From Alphaproteobacteria bacterium (lineage in GTDB: Bacteria > Myxococcota_A > UBA796 > UBA2385): 64,000 nucleotides of DNA. Positions 8,217-16,714 of this stretch are shown piece after piece. The position numbers and the translations under genes are program-made. Below the pieces are notes generated by a model, which saw only the letters and a list, made by a program, of their open reading frames with translations, was not told where the DNA came from and searched no databases. Positions within the stretch are counted from its first letter, which is position 1. Every line of letters starts with the position of its first letter. Location of the stretch: contig JACKEY010000004.1 in the NCBI GenBank assembly GCA_020632755.1, positions 248,001 to 312,000 on the forward strand, given 5' to 3'.

Positions 8217-9698
8217 ATGAAGGACCTCCTCGACCAGATCAGCCTGCTGGTCCGCGCGCGCTACCCCGTCATCCAGCTGCTCAGCCACGAAGAGGAGCGG
8301 GTGCTGCGCGCCCTGGACAAGCTGTCCAAGCGCGACGGCATGGCCCTGTGGACCTGGACGCCGAACCGCGGGCTGGTCGATCCCGACGGCAAGGTGGCGC
8401 CGGGCGACGGCACCGTGCTCTCGGCCCTGCAGCGCTTCGCCACCGTCGACGGCCCCGCGCTGCTCGTGCTGCTCGATGCCCACGAGTACCTGCGCGCCGC
8501 CGACGTGGTGCGGCGGCTGCGCGAGCTGACCCAGGTCGTCGGCCCCCGCCAGCAGGCCATCGTCACCGTCGGCTACAAGCTGCACGTCCCGCCCGAGCTG
8601 CAGAAGGACGTCGCGATCATCGACGTGCCGCTGCCATCGGCGGCCGAGGTCGAGCGCCTGCTGCGGGTGCTGGCCCGGGCCGAGAAGCTCGACATCCCCG
8701 ACGAGCTCTTCGAGCAGTTCGTGCAGGGCAGCCTGGGCCTGACCGAGCGCGAGATCAAGCGCATGTACGCGCGGATCCTGCTGGGTGGCGGCCGGTTCGG
8801 CGAAGAGGACCTGGGCAAGCTGGCCCAGGAGAAGCGCCAGGCGATCCGCAAGAGCCGCTACCTGGAGTTCTGGGACCGGACCGGGTCGATCGACGACGTC
8901 GGCGGCATGGACAACCTGAAGCGGTGGCTGGTCCAGCGCAAGCTGGCCTTCAGCCAGGAAGCCCGCGAGTTCGGCCTGCCCCAGCCCAGCGGCCTGTTCA
9001 TGCTGGGCGTACAGGGCTGTGGCAAGTCGCTGATGGCCAAGGCGGTCGCCGACCTGTGGCGCTTCCCGCTGCTGCGGCTGGACGTGGCGGCGGTGTTCGC
9101 GAAGGGCGACGAGGAGCAGAGCCTGCGCAACACGACCAAGATCGCCGAGTCGCTGGCGCCGGTCGTTCTGTGGATCGACGAGCTGGAGAAGGGCTTCGCG
9201 GACGGAGGAGGCGGCGAGGGGCTGGGCCACTTCCTGACCTGGATGCAGGAGAAGGAGGCGCCGGTCTTCGTCGTCGCCACCGCCAACGAGGTCCGGGTCC
9301 TTCCGCCCGAGCTGCTGCGAAAGGGCCGCTTCGACGAGATCTTCTTCGTCGACCTGCCCAACGTGCACGAGCGGCTGCAGATCCTGGACATCCACCTGCG
9401 CTCTCGCGGCCGGGATCCGGAAGGCTTTGACCTGACCGCCCTGGCCGAGGACACCGAGAAGTTCAGCGGCGCCGAGCTCGAGCAGCTGGTGGTCGCCGGC
9501 CTGTTCCACGCCTTCGCCGACGGTCGCAGCCTGGACGACGGCGACCTGGTCGACGCCTCGCGGGACATGGTGCCGCTGGCCGTGACCATGGACGACCGGC
9601 TCAAGGAGCTGCGGGAGTGGGCGCGCACGCGGGCTCGCCCCGCCAGCACCGATCGCCGTCGCATCGACTTCTTCGCCGACTGGGAAGAAGCGGGCTGA
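8217..9698 (+). CDS. Ycf46-type AAA+ ATPase
   Basis: The C-terminal half is a classical AAA+ module: Walker A in GVQGCGKS (about residues 264-271), Walker B in VVLWIDELEKG (about 316-326), then sensor and arginine-finger regions (VATANEV, LLRKGRFDEIFF). The N-terminal 240 residues (starting MKDLLDQISLLVRARYPVIQ) match the N-domain of Ycf46 proteins of cyanobacteria, plastids and many other bacteria, where the protein is tied to stress or photosynthesis-linked physiology but has no firm biochemical role. The length of 493 residues is usual. It starts 19 bases after the permease stop and is probably cotranscribed with it. It is not the permease's ATP-binding subunit, because ABC signature motifs are missing. 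Confidence 0.9.
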   Translation: MKDLLDQISLLVRARYPVIQLLSHEEERVLRALDKLSKRDGMALWTWTPNRGLVDPDGKVAPGDGTVLSALQRFATVDGPALLVLLDAHEYLRAADVVRRLRELTQVVGPRQQAIVTVGYKLHVPPELQKDVAIIDVPLPSAAEVERLLRVLARAEKLDIPDELFEQFVQGSLGLTEREIKRMYARILLGGGRFGEEDLGKLAQEKRQAIRKSRYLEFWDRTGSIDDVGGMDNLKRWLVQRKLAFSQEAREFGLPQPSGLFMLGVQGCGKSLMAKAVADLWRFPLLRLDVAAVFAKGDEEQSLRNTTKIAESLAPVVLWIDELEKGFADGGGGEGLGHFLTWMQEKEAPVFVVATANEVRVLPPELLRKGRFDEIFFVDLPNVHERLQILDIHLRSRGRDPEGFDLTALAEDTEKFSGAELEQLVVAGLFHAFADGRSLDDGDLVDASRDMVPLAVTMDDRLKELREWARTRARPASTDRRRIDFFADWEEAG

Positions 9699-9753
9699 GT
9701 CCCGCCTGCGGACGGGGCTTGCCGCGGGCGCCTCTCCCGCCTACCGGAGCCCC

Positions 9754-11103
9754 ATGATCCCGCTGCTCCTCCTCCTCGCCTGCGCGGGCGAGCCGCCTCC
9801 TCCCCCGGACCCCGCGCCGGGGCGCAACGACGACGTGTTCGGCACCGCCGCGCCCGAGGTCGGGTCCGCCGCGGACCAGGCCGCCGTGCCGATCGTCTAC
9901 CCGCAGCGCACGCCGCAGCCGGTACCGCCCGGCAAGATGAAGCACGCCGTGGTCGTCGTCATCGACACGCTGCGGGACGACGCCCTGGCCCGCGCCCAGA
10001 CGCCGAACATCGACGGGCTGGTGGCGACCGGGGGCCAGCGGCGCACTGCCTGGGCGGCCAGCACCTGGACCGCGCCCAGCGTGGCCAGCATGTTCACCGG
10101 CCAGCCGGTCCGGCAGCATGGCTGGGACTTCCCGTTCCCGGCGCGCATGGATCACGCCCACCAGACCTACCCGCCGCTGCCCGACACCCCGCTGCTGGCC
10201 GAGGTGATGCGCGACGCGGGCTTCGTGACCACCGGGCTCTACGCCAACCAGCTGCTGGGGCGGAACCTGGGCTACGGGCGCGGCTTCGACACCTGGGACG
10301 CGGGCACCGACCCGGGCATCTCCCTGCGGGTCGAGAAGGCGGTCCAGGCCTGGCAGGACGACCAGCGGCACTTCCTGTACGTGCACCTGATGGGGCCGCA
10401 CCACCCGCTGGCGCCGCGGCGGATCAGCCAGGAGCGGTGGGGCATCGAGCGCAAGGAGCTCGGCCGCAAGGGGCAGCTGGCCCTGCCGAGCCTGCGCGAG
10501 GGCAAGATCGAGGAGTCGGTCTACTGGCGGGCCTACCACGGGGTGGTCGAGGACACGGACTTCCGGCTGTCGCGGCTGATGTCGGCGCTGCGGCCGCACA
10601 TGGACGACACGCTCATCATCGTGACGAGCGACCACGGCGAGATGCTCGGCGAGGCCAACCGGTTCGGGCACGACGGCGGGCTGTGGGAGCAGCTGACAGC
10701 GGTCCCGCTGGTGGTGCGCAACGGCCCCACGGTGCCCGAGCAGGTCGGCCTGGCGGCGCTGCCGGACATCGTGACGAAGGCGACCGGCGTCGACGCCGAG
10801 TGGGCCGTCACCATCAAGACCCCGCCGCCGCTGGTCAGCCAGCGCGAGGGGGCGGTGGCCCTGACGCTGGACCGTCGGACCAAGGCGGCGTGGGATCTGC
10901 CCGATGCGGCCTCGCCGCTGGCCTGGGATCTGAAGGCGGATCCCTACGAGGAACAGCCGCTGGCCGAGGTCCCCGCGGATCTGCTGGCCGCGCATGCTGC
11001 CTGGCAGCAGGCCGTGCCCGAGCGCAAGCTTCAGGCGGCGGACGCCGCGATGGACGACGACACCCGCAAGGCGCTCGAAGCGCTCGGCTACATGGGGGAG
11101 TGA
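9754..11103 (+). CDS. Sulfatase/alkaline-phosphatase-superfamily lipoprotein
   Basis: A short signal peptide ends in LLLLLAC, with Cys10 as the lipidation site, followed by a Pro-rich linker. The sulfatase fold is indicated by the metal-binding VVVVIDTLRDD (Asp71), the TWTAPSVASMFTG stretch and TSDHGEMLGE (about residue 291). At the position of the formylglycine-forming Cys/Ser of CxPxR the protein has Thr106 (TAPS). It is therefore not a maturable sulfatase and more likely a phospho- or transferase-type member using Thr. It probably acts in the periplasm or on the outer membrane on a phosphorylated or sulfated surface glycan. It overlaps the next gene by a single base (TGATG). Confidence 0.88.
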   Translation: MIPLLLLLACAGEPPPPPDPAPGRNDDVFGTAAPEVGSAADQAAVPIVYPQRTPQPVPPGKMKHAVVVVIDTLRDDALARAQTPNIDGLVATGGQRRTAWAASTWTAPSVASMFTGQPVRQHGWDFPFPARMDHAHQTYPPLPDTPLLAEVMRDAGFVTTGLYANQLLGRNLGYGRGFDTWDAGTDPGISLRVEKAVQAWQDDQRHFLYVHLMGPHHPLAPRRISQERWGIERKELGRKGQLALPSLREGKIEESVYWRAYHGVVEDTDFRLSRLMSALRPHMDDTLIIVTSDHGEMLGEANRFGHDGGLWEQLTAVPLVVRNGPTVPEQVGLAALPDIVTKATGVDAEWAVTIKTPPPLVSQREGAVALTLDRRTKAAWDLPDAASPLAWDLKADPYEEQPLAEVPADLLAAHAAWQQAVPERKLQAADAAMDDDTRKALEALGYMGE

Positions 11104-11801
11104 TGACGCACCGTCGCCTGCCGCTCGCCCTGCTGCTGCCCGCGGCCCTGCTGCCCGCATGCGTGCCCGATCTGTGCCCGGAGGTCGACGCCCTGCCCGA
11201 TCTGGGCGACGTGCTGGCGATCGGCGACAGCATCCAGGCCTGGAACAAGCACCGCTGCCAGGGCGTGCCCGACCACGTCGGCCTGCTGCGCGGGGCCCGG
11301 GTCGAGAACGCCGCCATCAGCGGCACGAAGCTGCTCAGCGGCGGCAACGCGATCCCCGGCCAGTACCAGCCCGGTGACTGGACCACCGTGCTGGTCGACG
11401 GTGGCGCCAACGACCTGAACGACGACTGCGGCTGCAACGAGTGCGCGTACATGACCGACGTGCTGGTCAGCCAGGACGGCAGCGGCGGCGCGATGCCCGA
11501 CCTGCTCGACACCATCACCGCCGACGGCGCCGACGTGCTGTTGCTCGGCTACTACCGCTTCCCCGACGGGGCGGCCTACGGCTTCGACCAGTGCGGCGAC
11601 GAGCTGTCCGTGCTCAACGCCCGCTACCAGACGGCCGCCGCCCTGCGGGAGGGCGTCACCTTCGTGGACCTGGGCCAGGTCGTGCAGCCCGACGTCACGC
11701 CGCAGTACTACGACTTCGACAGCGTGCACCCGAGCGCCGAGGGGGCCGAGGCCATGGCGGCGCTGCTGCTGCAGTTCCTGGACGAGCCCTCGGGGAACTG
11801 A
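11103..11801 (+). CDS. SGNH/GDSL-type hydrolase lipoprotein
   Basis: This 232-residue protein starts at the ATG that shares a base with the sulfatase stop. The signal peptide ends at LLPAC (Cys20). SGNH blocks are visible: VLAIGDSIQAW with nucleophile Ser43 (block I), ISGTKLLSGG (block II Gly), VDGGANDLND (block III Asn), and D206-S-V-H209 in block V. Such enzymes remove acyl groups, often acetyl, from sugars or lipids. A cysteine cluster CGCNEC follows block III and may form disulfides or bind metal. Coupling to the sulfatase-like gene suggests that both act on the same extracytoplasmic substrate. Confidence 0.88.
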   Translation: MTHRRLPLALLLPAALLPACVPDLCPEVDALPDLGDVLAIGDSIQAWNKHRCQGVPDHVGLLRGARVENAAISGTKLLSGGNAIPGQYQPGDWTTVLVDGGANDLNDDCGCNECAYMTDVLVSQDGSGGAMPDLLDTITADGADVLLLGYYRFPDGAAYGFDQCGDELSVLNARYQTAAALREGVTFVDLGQVVQPDVTPQYYDFDSVHPSAEGAEAMAALLLQFLDEPSGN

Positions 11802-11815
11802 GGGCGGCTCCGGGG

Positions 11816-13018
11816 CTACAGCTCCACGGACACCGCGGCGGCCGCGACGTTCGCCAGGTCGCGGGCTGCGTCGACGTCGTCGGCGATCGCCAGGGCCACG
11901 CCCAGCCGGCGGTGGCCGTGCAGCTCGGGCTTGCCGAACAGCCGCAGCTGCACGTCCGGGTCGGACAGCGCGGCCGACAGCCCCGAGAAGGCCGGCGCGG
12001 TGGAGTCGCCGTGGCCCAGGATGACGCTGCTGGCGCCGGGGCTGCGCAGCCGGATGCCGGGGATGGGCAGGCCCAGGATCGCGCGGGCGTGCAGGGCGAA
12101 CTCCGACAGGTCCTGGCTGACCAGGGTGACCATGCCGGTGTCGTGCGGGCGGGGGCTGACCTCGGAGAACCAGACCGTGTCGTCCTTGATGAAGAACTCG
12201 ACGCCGAACAGGCCGCGGCCGCCCAGCGCGGTGGTGACGGCCTCGGCCATCTGCTGGGCGGTCTCGAGGGCGACGGCCGACATGGGCTGGGGCTGCCAGG
12301 ACTCCTGGTAGTCGCCGCCTTCCTGGCGGTGGCCGACCGGGGCGCAGAAGCTGGTGCCGCCGACGTGCCGCACGGTGAGCAGGGTGATCTCGTAGTCGAA
12401 GTCGACGAAGCCCTCGACGATGACCTGCTTGACCCCGTCGCCGCCGCCGCGGGCGTCTTCCTGGGCGAAGGTCCAGGCGGCGTCGATGTCGGCGGCGGTC
12501 TTCACGGTGGACTGGCCGCGGCCGGAGCTGCTCTGGATGGGCTTGACCACGCAGGGCAGGCCGATCTCGGCGACGGCGGCGCGGAAGGCGTCCAGGCTGC
12601 CGGCGAAGCGGTAGGGCGACGTGCGCAGGCCGAGCTCTTCGGCCGCCAGGCGCCGGATGCCCTCGCGGTCCATGGTGAGCTGGGCGGCGCGGGCGGTCGG
12701 GATCACCGTGAAGCCCTCGGCCTCGAGGGCGGCCAGCGTGTCGGTGGCGATGGCCTCGATCTCGGGGACGATCAGGTCGGGGCGCTCCTGCTCGACGACC
12801 CGGCGCAGGGCGGCGCCGTCGGTCATCGGGAACACGTGGCTGCGGTGCGCGACCTGCATGGCGGGCGCGTTCTCGTAGCGGTCGCAGGCGATGACCTCGA
12901 CCCCGAGGCGCTGCAGCTCGATGACGACTTCCTTGCCGAGCTCGCCCGAGCCGAGGAAGAGCACGCGGGTGGCGGTGGAGGTGAGGGCGGTGCCGAGGCG
13001 GCCGGGTTCCAGGGCCAT
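11816..13018 (-). CDS. purT: Formate-dependent phosphoribosylglycinamide formyltransferase (PurT)
   Basis: This cytoplasmic ATP-grasp enzyme makes formylglycinamide ribonucleotide from GAR, formate and ATP (third step of purine synthesis). The N-terminal VLFLGSGELGKEVVIELQRLG is the PurT/PurK nucleotide-binding start, followed by EIEAIATDTL and the ATP-grasp segment CVVKPIQSSSGRGQS. The C-terminal part has VEFFIKDDTVWFSEVSPRPHDTGMV-type family blocks. The 400-residue length is usual. The ATG at 13018 has GGAG a few bases upstream. The gene converges on the SGNH lipoprotein, with 14 bases between stops, and no other purine gene is nearby. Identification is secure. Confidence 0.96.
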   Translation of the reverse strand: MALEPGRLGTALTSTATRVLFLGSGELGKEVVIELQRLGVEVIACDRYENAPAMQVAHRSHVFPMTDGAALRRVVEQERPDLIVPEIEAIATDTLAALEAEGFTVIPTARAAQLTMDREGIRRLAAEELGLRTSPYRFAGSLDAFRAAVAEIGLPCVVKPIQSSSGRGQSTVKTAADIDAAWTFAQEDARGGGDGVKQVIVEGFVDFDYEITLLTVRHVGGTSFCAPVGHRQEGGDYQESWQPQPMSAVALETAQQMAEAVTTALGGRGLFGVEFFIKDDTVWFSEVSPRPHDTGMVTLVSQDLSEFALHARAILGLPIPGIRLRSPGASSVILGHGDSTAPAFSGLSAALSDPDVQLRLFGKPELHGHRRLGVALAIADDVDAARDLANVAAAAVSVEL

Positions 13019-13184
13019 CGGGAGCTCCAGGGGGGAGGGCGAGGGGGCGGGAGGGCGCGCCTAATGCGGAGGAGGGGGTGCCGGTAATCCGGCAGGGGGT
13101 GCCGGCCGGCCGGCAGGTCGAGGAGGGCGCTCTCCGTGATTCCAGGCAGTTGCGGGCGGCACGGGTCCTGCCTCGGCCGCCGGC

Positions 13185-13904
13185 ATGCGACACATCACCT
13201 CCTGCACGCTGGCCCTCCTCCTCCTCCCTGCCTGCCAGGACGCGCCTCCCCCCGCGTCCACCGGCTGGATCGCCGTCGATGAGACCAGCTGGGTGTCCCT
13301 CGCCGACCCCACGCTGCGCGTCTGGCTGTCCCGCGACGCGGACGTGCCCGGGCTGTTCATCGCCCGGGGCGACCGCCTGCTGGCCTTCGAGACCGACTAC
13401 GGTCTGGGCCCCGTGCAGCTGCCGGTCCTGCTGATCGGGCCGCGCGCGGACGGCACGCCGGCCCAGGCCGCGGACCCCTCGCCCGGCCTGCACCTGCTGT
13501 TGGCCGGCAGCGCCGAGCACGGCTGTCCGGCGGACGACCTCGAGCTCGACCTGCGGGCCTTCCCCGAGGGCGGCCGCACCCGGTTGGAGCTGTCGATCTC
13601 GGGCGTGCCCTACCTGGCGCTGCCGGCCGAGGGGCGGATCTCGGTCGTCGACGCGGAGGGCGTGCACGACCTCGACGCGGCGCCGCACAGCGAGGGCGGC
13701 GACCTGCAGTGCGACGGCATGGAGCTGCTGGTGTCCGAGAGCCCCGCGCTGGGCACCGTCTGGGTCGCGGCGTCCGAGCCGGTGCCGTGGTTCCAGGTGC
13801 AGGGGCACGCCGACGCCCCCGGGCTCATCGAGCTCGACATGGACCACAGCTGCGAGGACCCGGCGTGGACCGCGGCGGAGCTGGCGGTGGTGGCCTGGCT
13901 CTGA
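13185..13904 (+). CDS. Hypothetical lipoprotein
   Basis: The first residues, MRHITSCTLALLLLPAC, form a lipoprotein signal peptide with Cys17 as the anchor. The mature 220 residues contain many short hydrophobic/polar alternations typical of beta structure and four further cysteines, two close to each other in time with a CPADD and a CEDP context, which may form disulfides in the periplasm. No catalytic motif is recognised. No good ribosome site precedes the ATG. It is divergent from purT, with 166 bases between them, and converges on a membrane protein gene 12 bases downstream. Function unknown. Confidence 0.8.
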   Translation: MRHITSCTLALLLLPACQDAPPPASTGWIAVDETSWVSLADPTLRVWLSRDADVPGLFIARGDRLLAFETDYGLGPVQLPVLLIGPRADGTPAQAADPSPGLHLLLAGSAEHGCPADDLELDLRAFPEGGRTRLELSISGVPYLALPAEGRISVVDAEGVHDLDAAPHSEGGDLQCDGMELLVSESPALGTVWVAASEPVPWFQVQGHADAPGLIELDMDHSCEDPAWTAAELAVVAWL

Positions 13905-13916
13905 GCCCGGCCGGGG

Positions 13917-14759
13917 TCAGGGGGCGGGGACCGGCTCGGGTTCGGGGCCGCCGACCACGCGCACGATGACCGAGCGCAGCAGGATGGCGACCGGCAGCCC
14001 GACCAGGCCGGCCAGGATGCAGGCGCCGAGCACCGCCATGGCGGAGTCGTGCGGGGTCACGCCGTCGAGCATGGTCAGCCCGAAGGCGCCCAGCACGCCG
14101 GCGAACAGGCCGAGCCGGGTGCGCTGGCCGCCGAAGCCGTCGGCGGCGGACGCCAGGGCCACGGCGATCACGGCCAGGGCGGCCATGGCGGGCACGGCGG
14201 GGGGGGCGTGGATGGCGGCCACGTGCACGGGGCCCTTCAGGTCGCCGTTCTCGTGGGTGACGCGCACCATCAGCGGGTGGCCCGTGGCTTCGGACGGCAG
14301 GTCGTAGCGGTCCTCGACGTGCTGGACCAGGCTCTGGGTCTTGGCCCGGCGGCCGGCGCGGCTCTGGTTCCAGTGCTCTTCGAGGGTGCCGTCGTAGCGG
14401 GCCAGCACGGCGTCGCCCTCGCGGACCTCGAGCTGGTAGGTGCCGGCGGCGCTGTCCCCCTGGTTCACGTCGGGCAGCCCGCCGCTGACGACCAGGCTGG
14501 CGTGGGGGGCGCCGGCCGGCAGCTCGAGGGTGGCGCCCCCGGGCAGCAGGTCGGCCTCGGCGATGGGGTGCTGCACCGTGGTGACGGCCAGGGTCGCCCA
14601 CAGGGCGACCGCTGCGCCCACGCCCAGGCCGGCCCACGACAGCATGGTGGCGCGTCGGTCCACCAGGCGGCCGACGTGCTCGCGGGCCAGGAAGAGGACG
14701 AGACCGGTGACGCCGAGGGCGGCGACGAAGGTGGGGGTCAGCAGATGGTCGGGGATCAC
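13917..14759 (-). CDS. Hypothetical multi-pass membrane protein
   Basis: This 280-residue protein has two hydrophobic segments near the N-terminus (about 10-27 and 40-62), a soluble middle of some 120 residues and about three hydrophobic segments at the C-terminus (about 185-205, 212-232, 240-266). The middle part looks extracytoplasmic and beta-rich (LVVSGGLPDVN, TYQLEVREGD) and contains a basic region near EEHWNQSRAGRRAKT. The layout resembles TMEM43-like or two-domain envelope sensors, but I cannot assign a family. A zinc-finger gene on the same strand ends 88 bases upstream of its start, so the two may be cotranscribed. Confidence 0.75.
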   Translation of the reverse strand: MIPDHLLTPTFVAALGVTGLVLFLAREHVGRLVDRRATMLSWAGLGVGAAVALWATLAVTTVQHPIAEADLLPGGATLELPAGAPHASLVVSGGLPDVNQGDSAAGTYQLEVREGDAVLARYDGTLEEHWNQSRAGRRAKTQSLVQHVEDRYDLPSEATGHPLMVRVTHENGDLKGPVHVAAIHAPPAVPAMAALAVIAVALASAADGFGGQRTRLGLFAGVLGAFGLTMLDGVTPHDSAMAVLGACILAGLVGLPVAILLRSVIVRVVGGPEPEPVPAP

Positions 14760-14847
14760 GGGCGCACCATGGGTGGAAGCGGCGGAACCCTGCGCACGCC
14801 GGGGGGCGGCGCCAAGGGGGGCTGCTGCAGGTTCGGCCGGCGCGCCC

Positions 14848-15564
14848 TCAGATCAGCCACGCCAGCAGCGCGTCCAGCCCCCACTCGATGAGCCCTCCGG
14901 ACCGCGACCGCCCCCAGGCGCGGCGGTCGATGGCGTCGTGCTTCTGGAAGGTGGACTCGGTGCGCAGCCGCTGCAGCACCATGTCGGCCGCGATGCGGTC
15001 GGCGTCGGGGTTGCGCTGGCGGTCGTCCTCGGACGCCAGGCGCTCGAGGGTCTCGGCCATCGCGTCGGGGTCGAGCAGGGCCAGCGGCGCGCTGCAGTGG
15101 GTGCAGGCCGCGGTCTTGTGCAGGTCGACCGGAGCGCCGCAGGAGGAGCAGGCCACGACGTCGAGCTGCTTGCGCAGCTCCTTGAGCTTGTCGCCCTTGA
15201 GCGGCCGGATGCAGTCCTTCTCGCGCAGCAGCTCGTAGAAGGTGATGAAGTGCCCGTGGCCCTGGACGCAGTCGAAGACGGTGTACTGGATGTCCTTGGT
15301 GCGCCGCCGCGCCTGCTTGAGCGTGCCCTCGCAGCGCGGGCAGTGCTTGAGGTTCGGCATCGGCCGGCGGTCGTCCTTGTAGTGGGCCTGCATCGACTGC
15401 AGCAGCGACAGCACACCGCCGGCGGTCAGCGACAGGTTCTCCAGCTTGTCGAACCACAGCGCGTTGCAGTGGTGGCACAGGTCGAGCTCGACCTTGCGGC
15501 CGTAGTGGCCCGCGAAGTGCTCGGCGTCCATGGGCTGCCGGCAGGCCGGGCAGAGGGTGCGCAT
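14848..15564 (-). CDS. Multi-zinc-ribbon (zf-TFIIB-like) protein
   Basis: The start is ATG at 15564, which has a GAGGAGGAGG ribosome site; a longer open frame to 15648 is not needed. The N-terminus is a zf-TFIIB-type ribbon: Cys5/Cys8 (CPAC), then Cys30/Cys33 (LDLCHHCNALWFD). Two further ribbons follow, HCPRC with a distant Cys-x-x-x-His pair, and ACSSC...CTHC at about residues 135-160. The C-terminus is hydrophobic and aromatic (WGLDALLAWLI), possibly a membrane-proximal helix. Zf-TFIIB proteins are widespread in bacteria with no established function. It is divergent from gpsA, with 107 bases between starts. Confidence 0.82.
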   Translation of the reverse strand: MRTLCPACRQPMDAEHFAGHYGRKVELDLCHHCNALWFDKLENLSLTAGGVLSLLQSMQAHYKDDRRPMPNLKHCPRCEGTLKQARRRTKDIQYTVFDCVQGHGHFITFYELLREKDCIRPLKGDKLKELRKQLDVVACSSCGAPVDLHKTAACTHCSAPLALLDPDAMAETLERLASEDDRQRNPDADRIAADMVLQRLRTESTFQKHDAIDRRAWGRSRSGGLIEWGLDALLAWLI

Positions 15565-15671
15565 CGGGTCCTCCTCCTCGGCGACAGGGTAGCCCGGAGC
15601 GAGGCCCCGGCCGCCGGGGACTGGTAGGCTCGCGGCCTCCCGCCGCACCCTCCTCCTCCCCCGGAGCCGCC

Positions 15672-16688
15672 ATGCGCTGTGCCGTCCTGGGAGCCGGGTC
15701 CTGGGGCACCGCCCTGGCCCTGCAGCTCGCCCGCACCAACGACCAGGTCCGCCTGTGGGATCACCGGCCCGACCGCGCCGCCGAGTGGGACGAGGCCCGC
15801 GAGAACCGCCGCTACCTGCCCGAGGTGCGGTTCCCCGATCACCTGCGGGTCACGGGCGACCTGGCCCACGCACTCGACGGGGTCGAGGTGCTGCTCGAGG
15901 TCGTGCCCAGCCAGACGGTGCGCGCCGTGATGACCGACGCCGCGCCGATGCTGCCCCAGGGAGCAGCGGTCTGCTGCGCCAGCAAGGGCATCGAGACCGG
16001 CAGCCTGATGACCATGAACGAGGTGCTGGAGGAGGTGCTGCCGGAGCGCTACCACCCGAGCCTGACCTTCCTGGCCGGGCCGAGCTTCGCCAAGGAGGTC
16101 GCCCGCGGCCTGCCGACGGCGGTCGTCGTGGCCGGCCACCACAAGGCGCCGGCCGATCTGGTCAGCCAGGCGCTGCACGGCGGCGCCATGCGCGCCTACT
16201 ACACGACCGACGTCATTGGGGCGGAGCTCGGCGGGGCGCTCAAGAACATCATCGCCATCGCCTGTGGTGTCGCCGACGGCATGGGGGCCGGGCTCAACGC
16301 GCGCGCCGCGCTCATCACCCGCGGGCTGGCCGAGATCACCCGGCTGGCCGTCGCCCGCGGCGCGAACCCGCTGACCCTGTCCGGCCTGGCCGGCATGGGC
16401 GACCTGGTGCTGACCTGCACGGGCGACCTGTCCCGGAACCGGCGGGTCGGGCTGGGGCTCGGCCAGGGCAAGACCCTGGAGACCATCCTCGAAGAGCTGG
16501 GCCAGGTGGCCGAGGGCGTCGTGACCGCGAAGTCCGGGCGGGCCCTGGCGCTGCGCGAGGGCATCGAGATGCCGATCAGCGAGGAGATCTACCAGATGCT
16601 CTACCAGGACAAGCCCGTCGCCGCGGCGCTGATGGCGCTGATGGGCCGCACCCGCAAGGCCGAGCGCGACGACGAGCGCGTCGGATAG
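15672..16688 (+). CDS. gpsA: NAD(P)-dependent glycerol-3-phosphate dehydrogenase
   Basis: GpsA reduces dihydroxyacetone phosphate to sn-glycerol 3-phosphate for phospholipid synthesis in the cytoplasm. The Rossmann motif GAGSWGTALA opens the protein, and FLAGPSFAKEVARGLPTA, the catalytic-Lys region GAELGGALKNIIAIACG and the C-terminal SGLAGMGDLVLTC block are all present. The length of 338 residues is usual. The ATG has GGAGCCGCC before it. A TAGGCT hexamer lies 41 bases upstream (15625-15630) and may be the -10 element. The class II aldolase gene follows after 26 bases, suggesting an operon around three-carbon phosphate metabolism. Confidence 0.97.
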   Translation: MRCAVLGAGSWGTALALQLARTNDQVRLWDHRPDRAAEWDEARENRRYLPEVRFPDHLRVTGDLAHALDGVEVLLEVVPSQTVRAVMTDAAPMLPQGAAVCCASKGIETGSLMTMNEVLEEVLPERYHPSLTFLAGPSFAKEVARGLPTAVVVAGHHKAPADLVSQALHGGAMRAYYTTDVIGAELGGALKNIIAIACGVADGMGAGLNARAALITRGLAEITRLAVARGANPLTLSGLAGMGDLVLTCTGDLSRNRRVGLGLGQGKTLETILEELGQVAEGVVTAKSGRALALREGIEMPISEEIYQMLYQDKPVAAALMALMGRTRKAERDDERVG

Positions 16689-16714
16689 GCTTCGGCCGCC
16701 AGGAGGAGCCCCGC

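Noticed and set aside
8217..9698. ATP-binding subunit of the ABC permease at 7319
   Set aside because: It has AAA+ features (Walker A GCGKS, IDELEKG) and no ABC signature or Q-loop.
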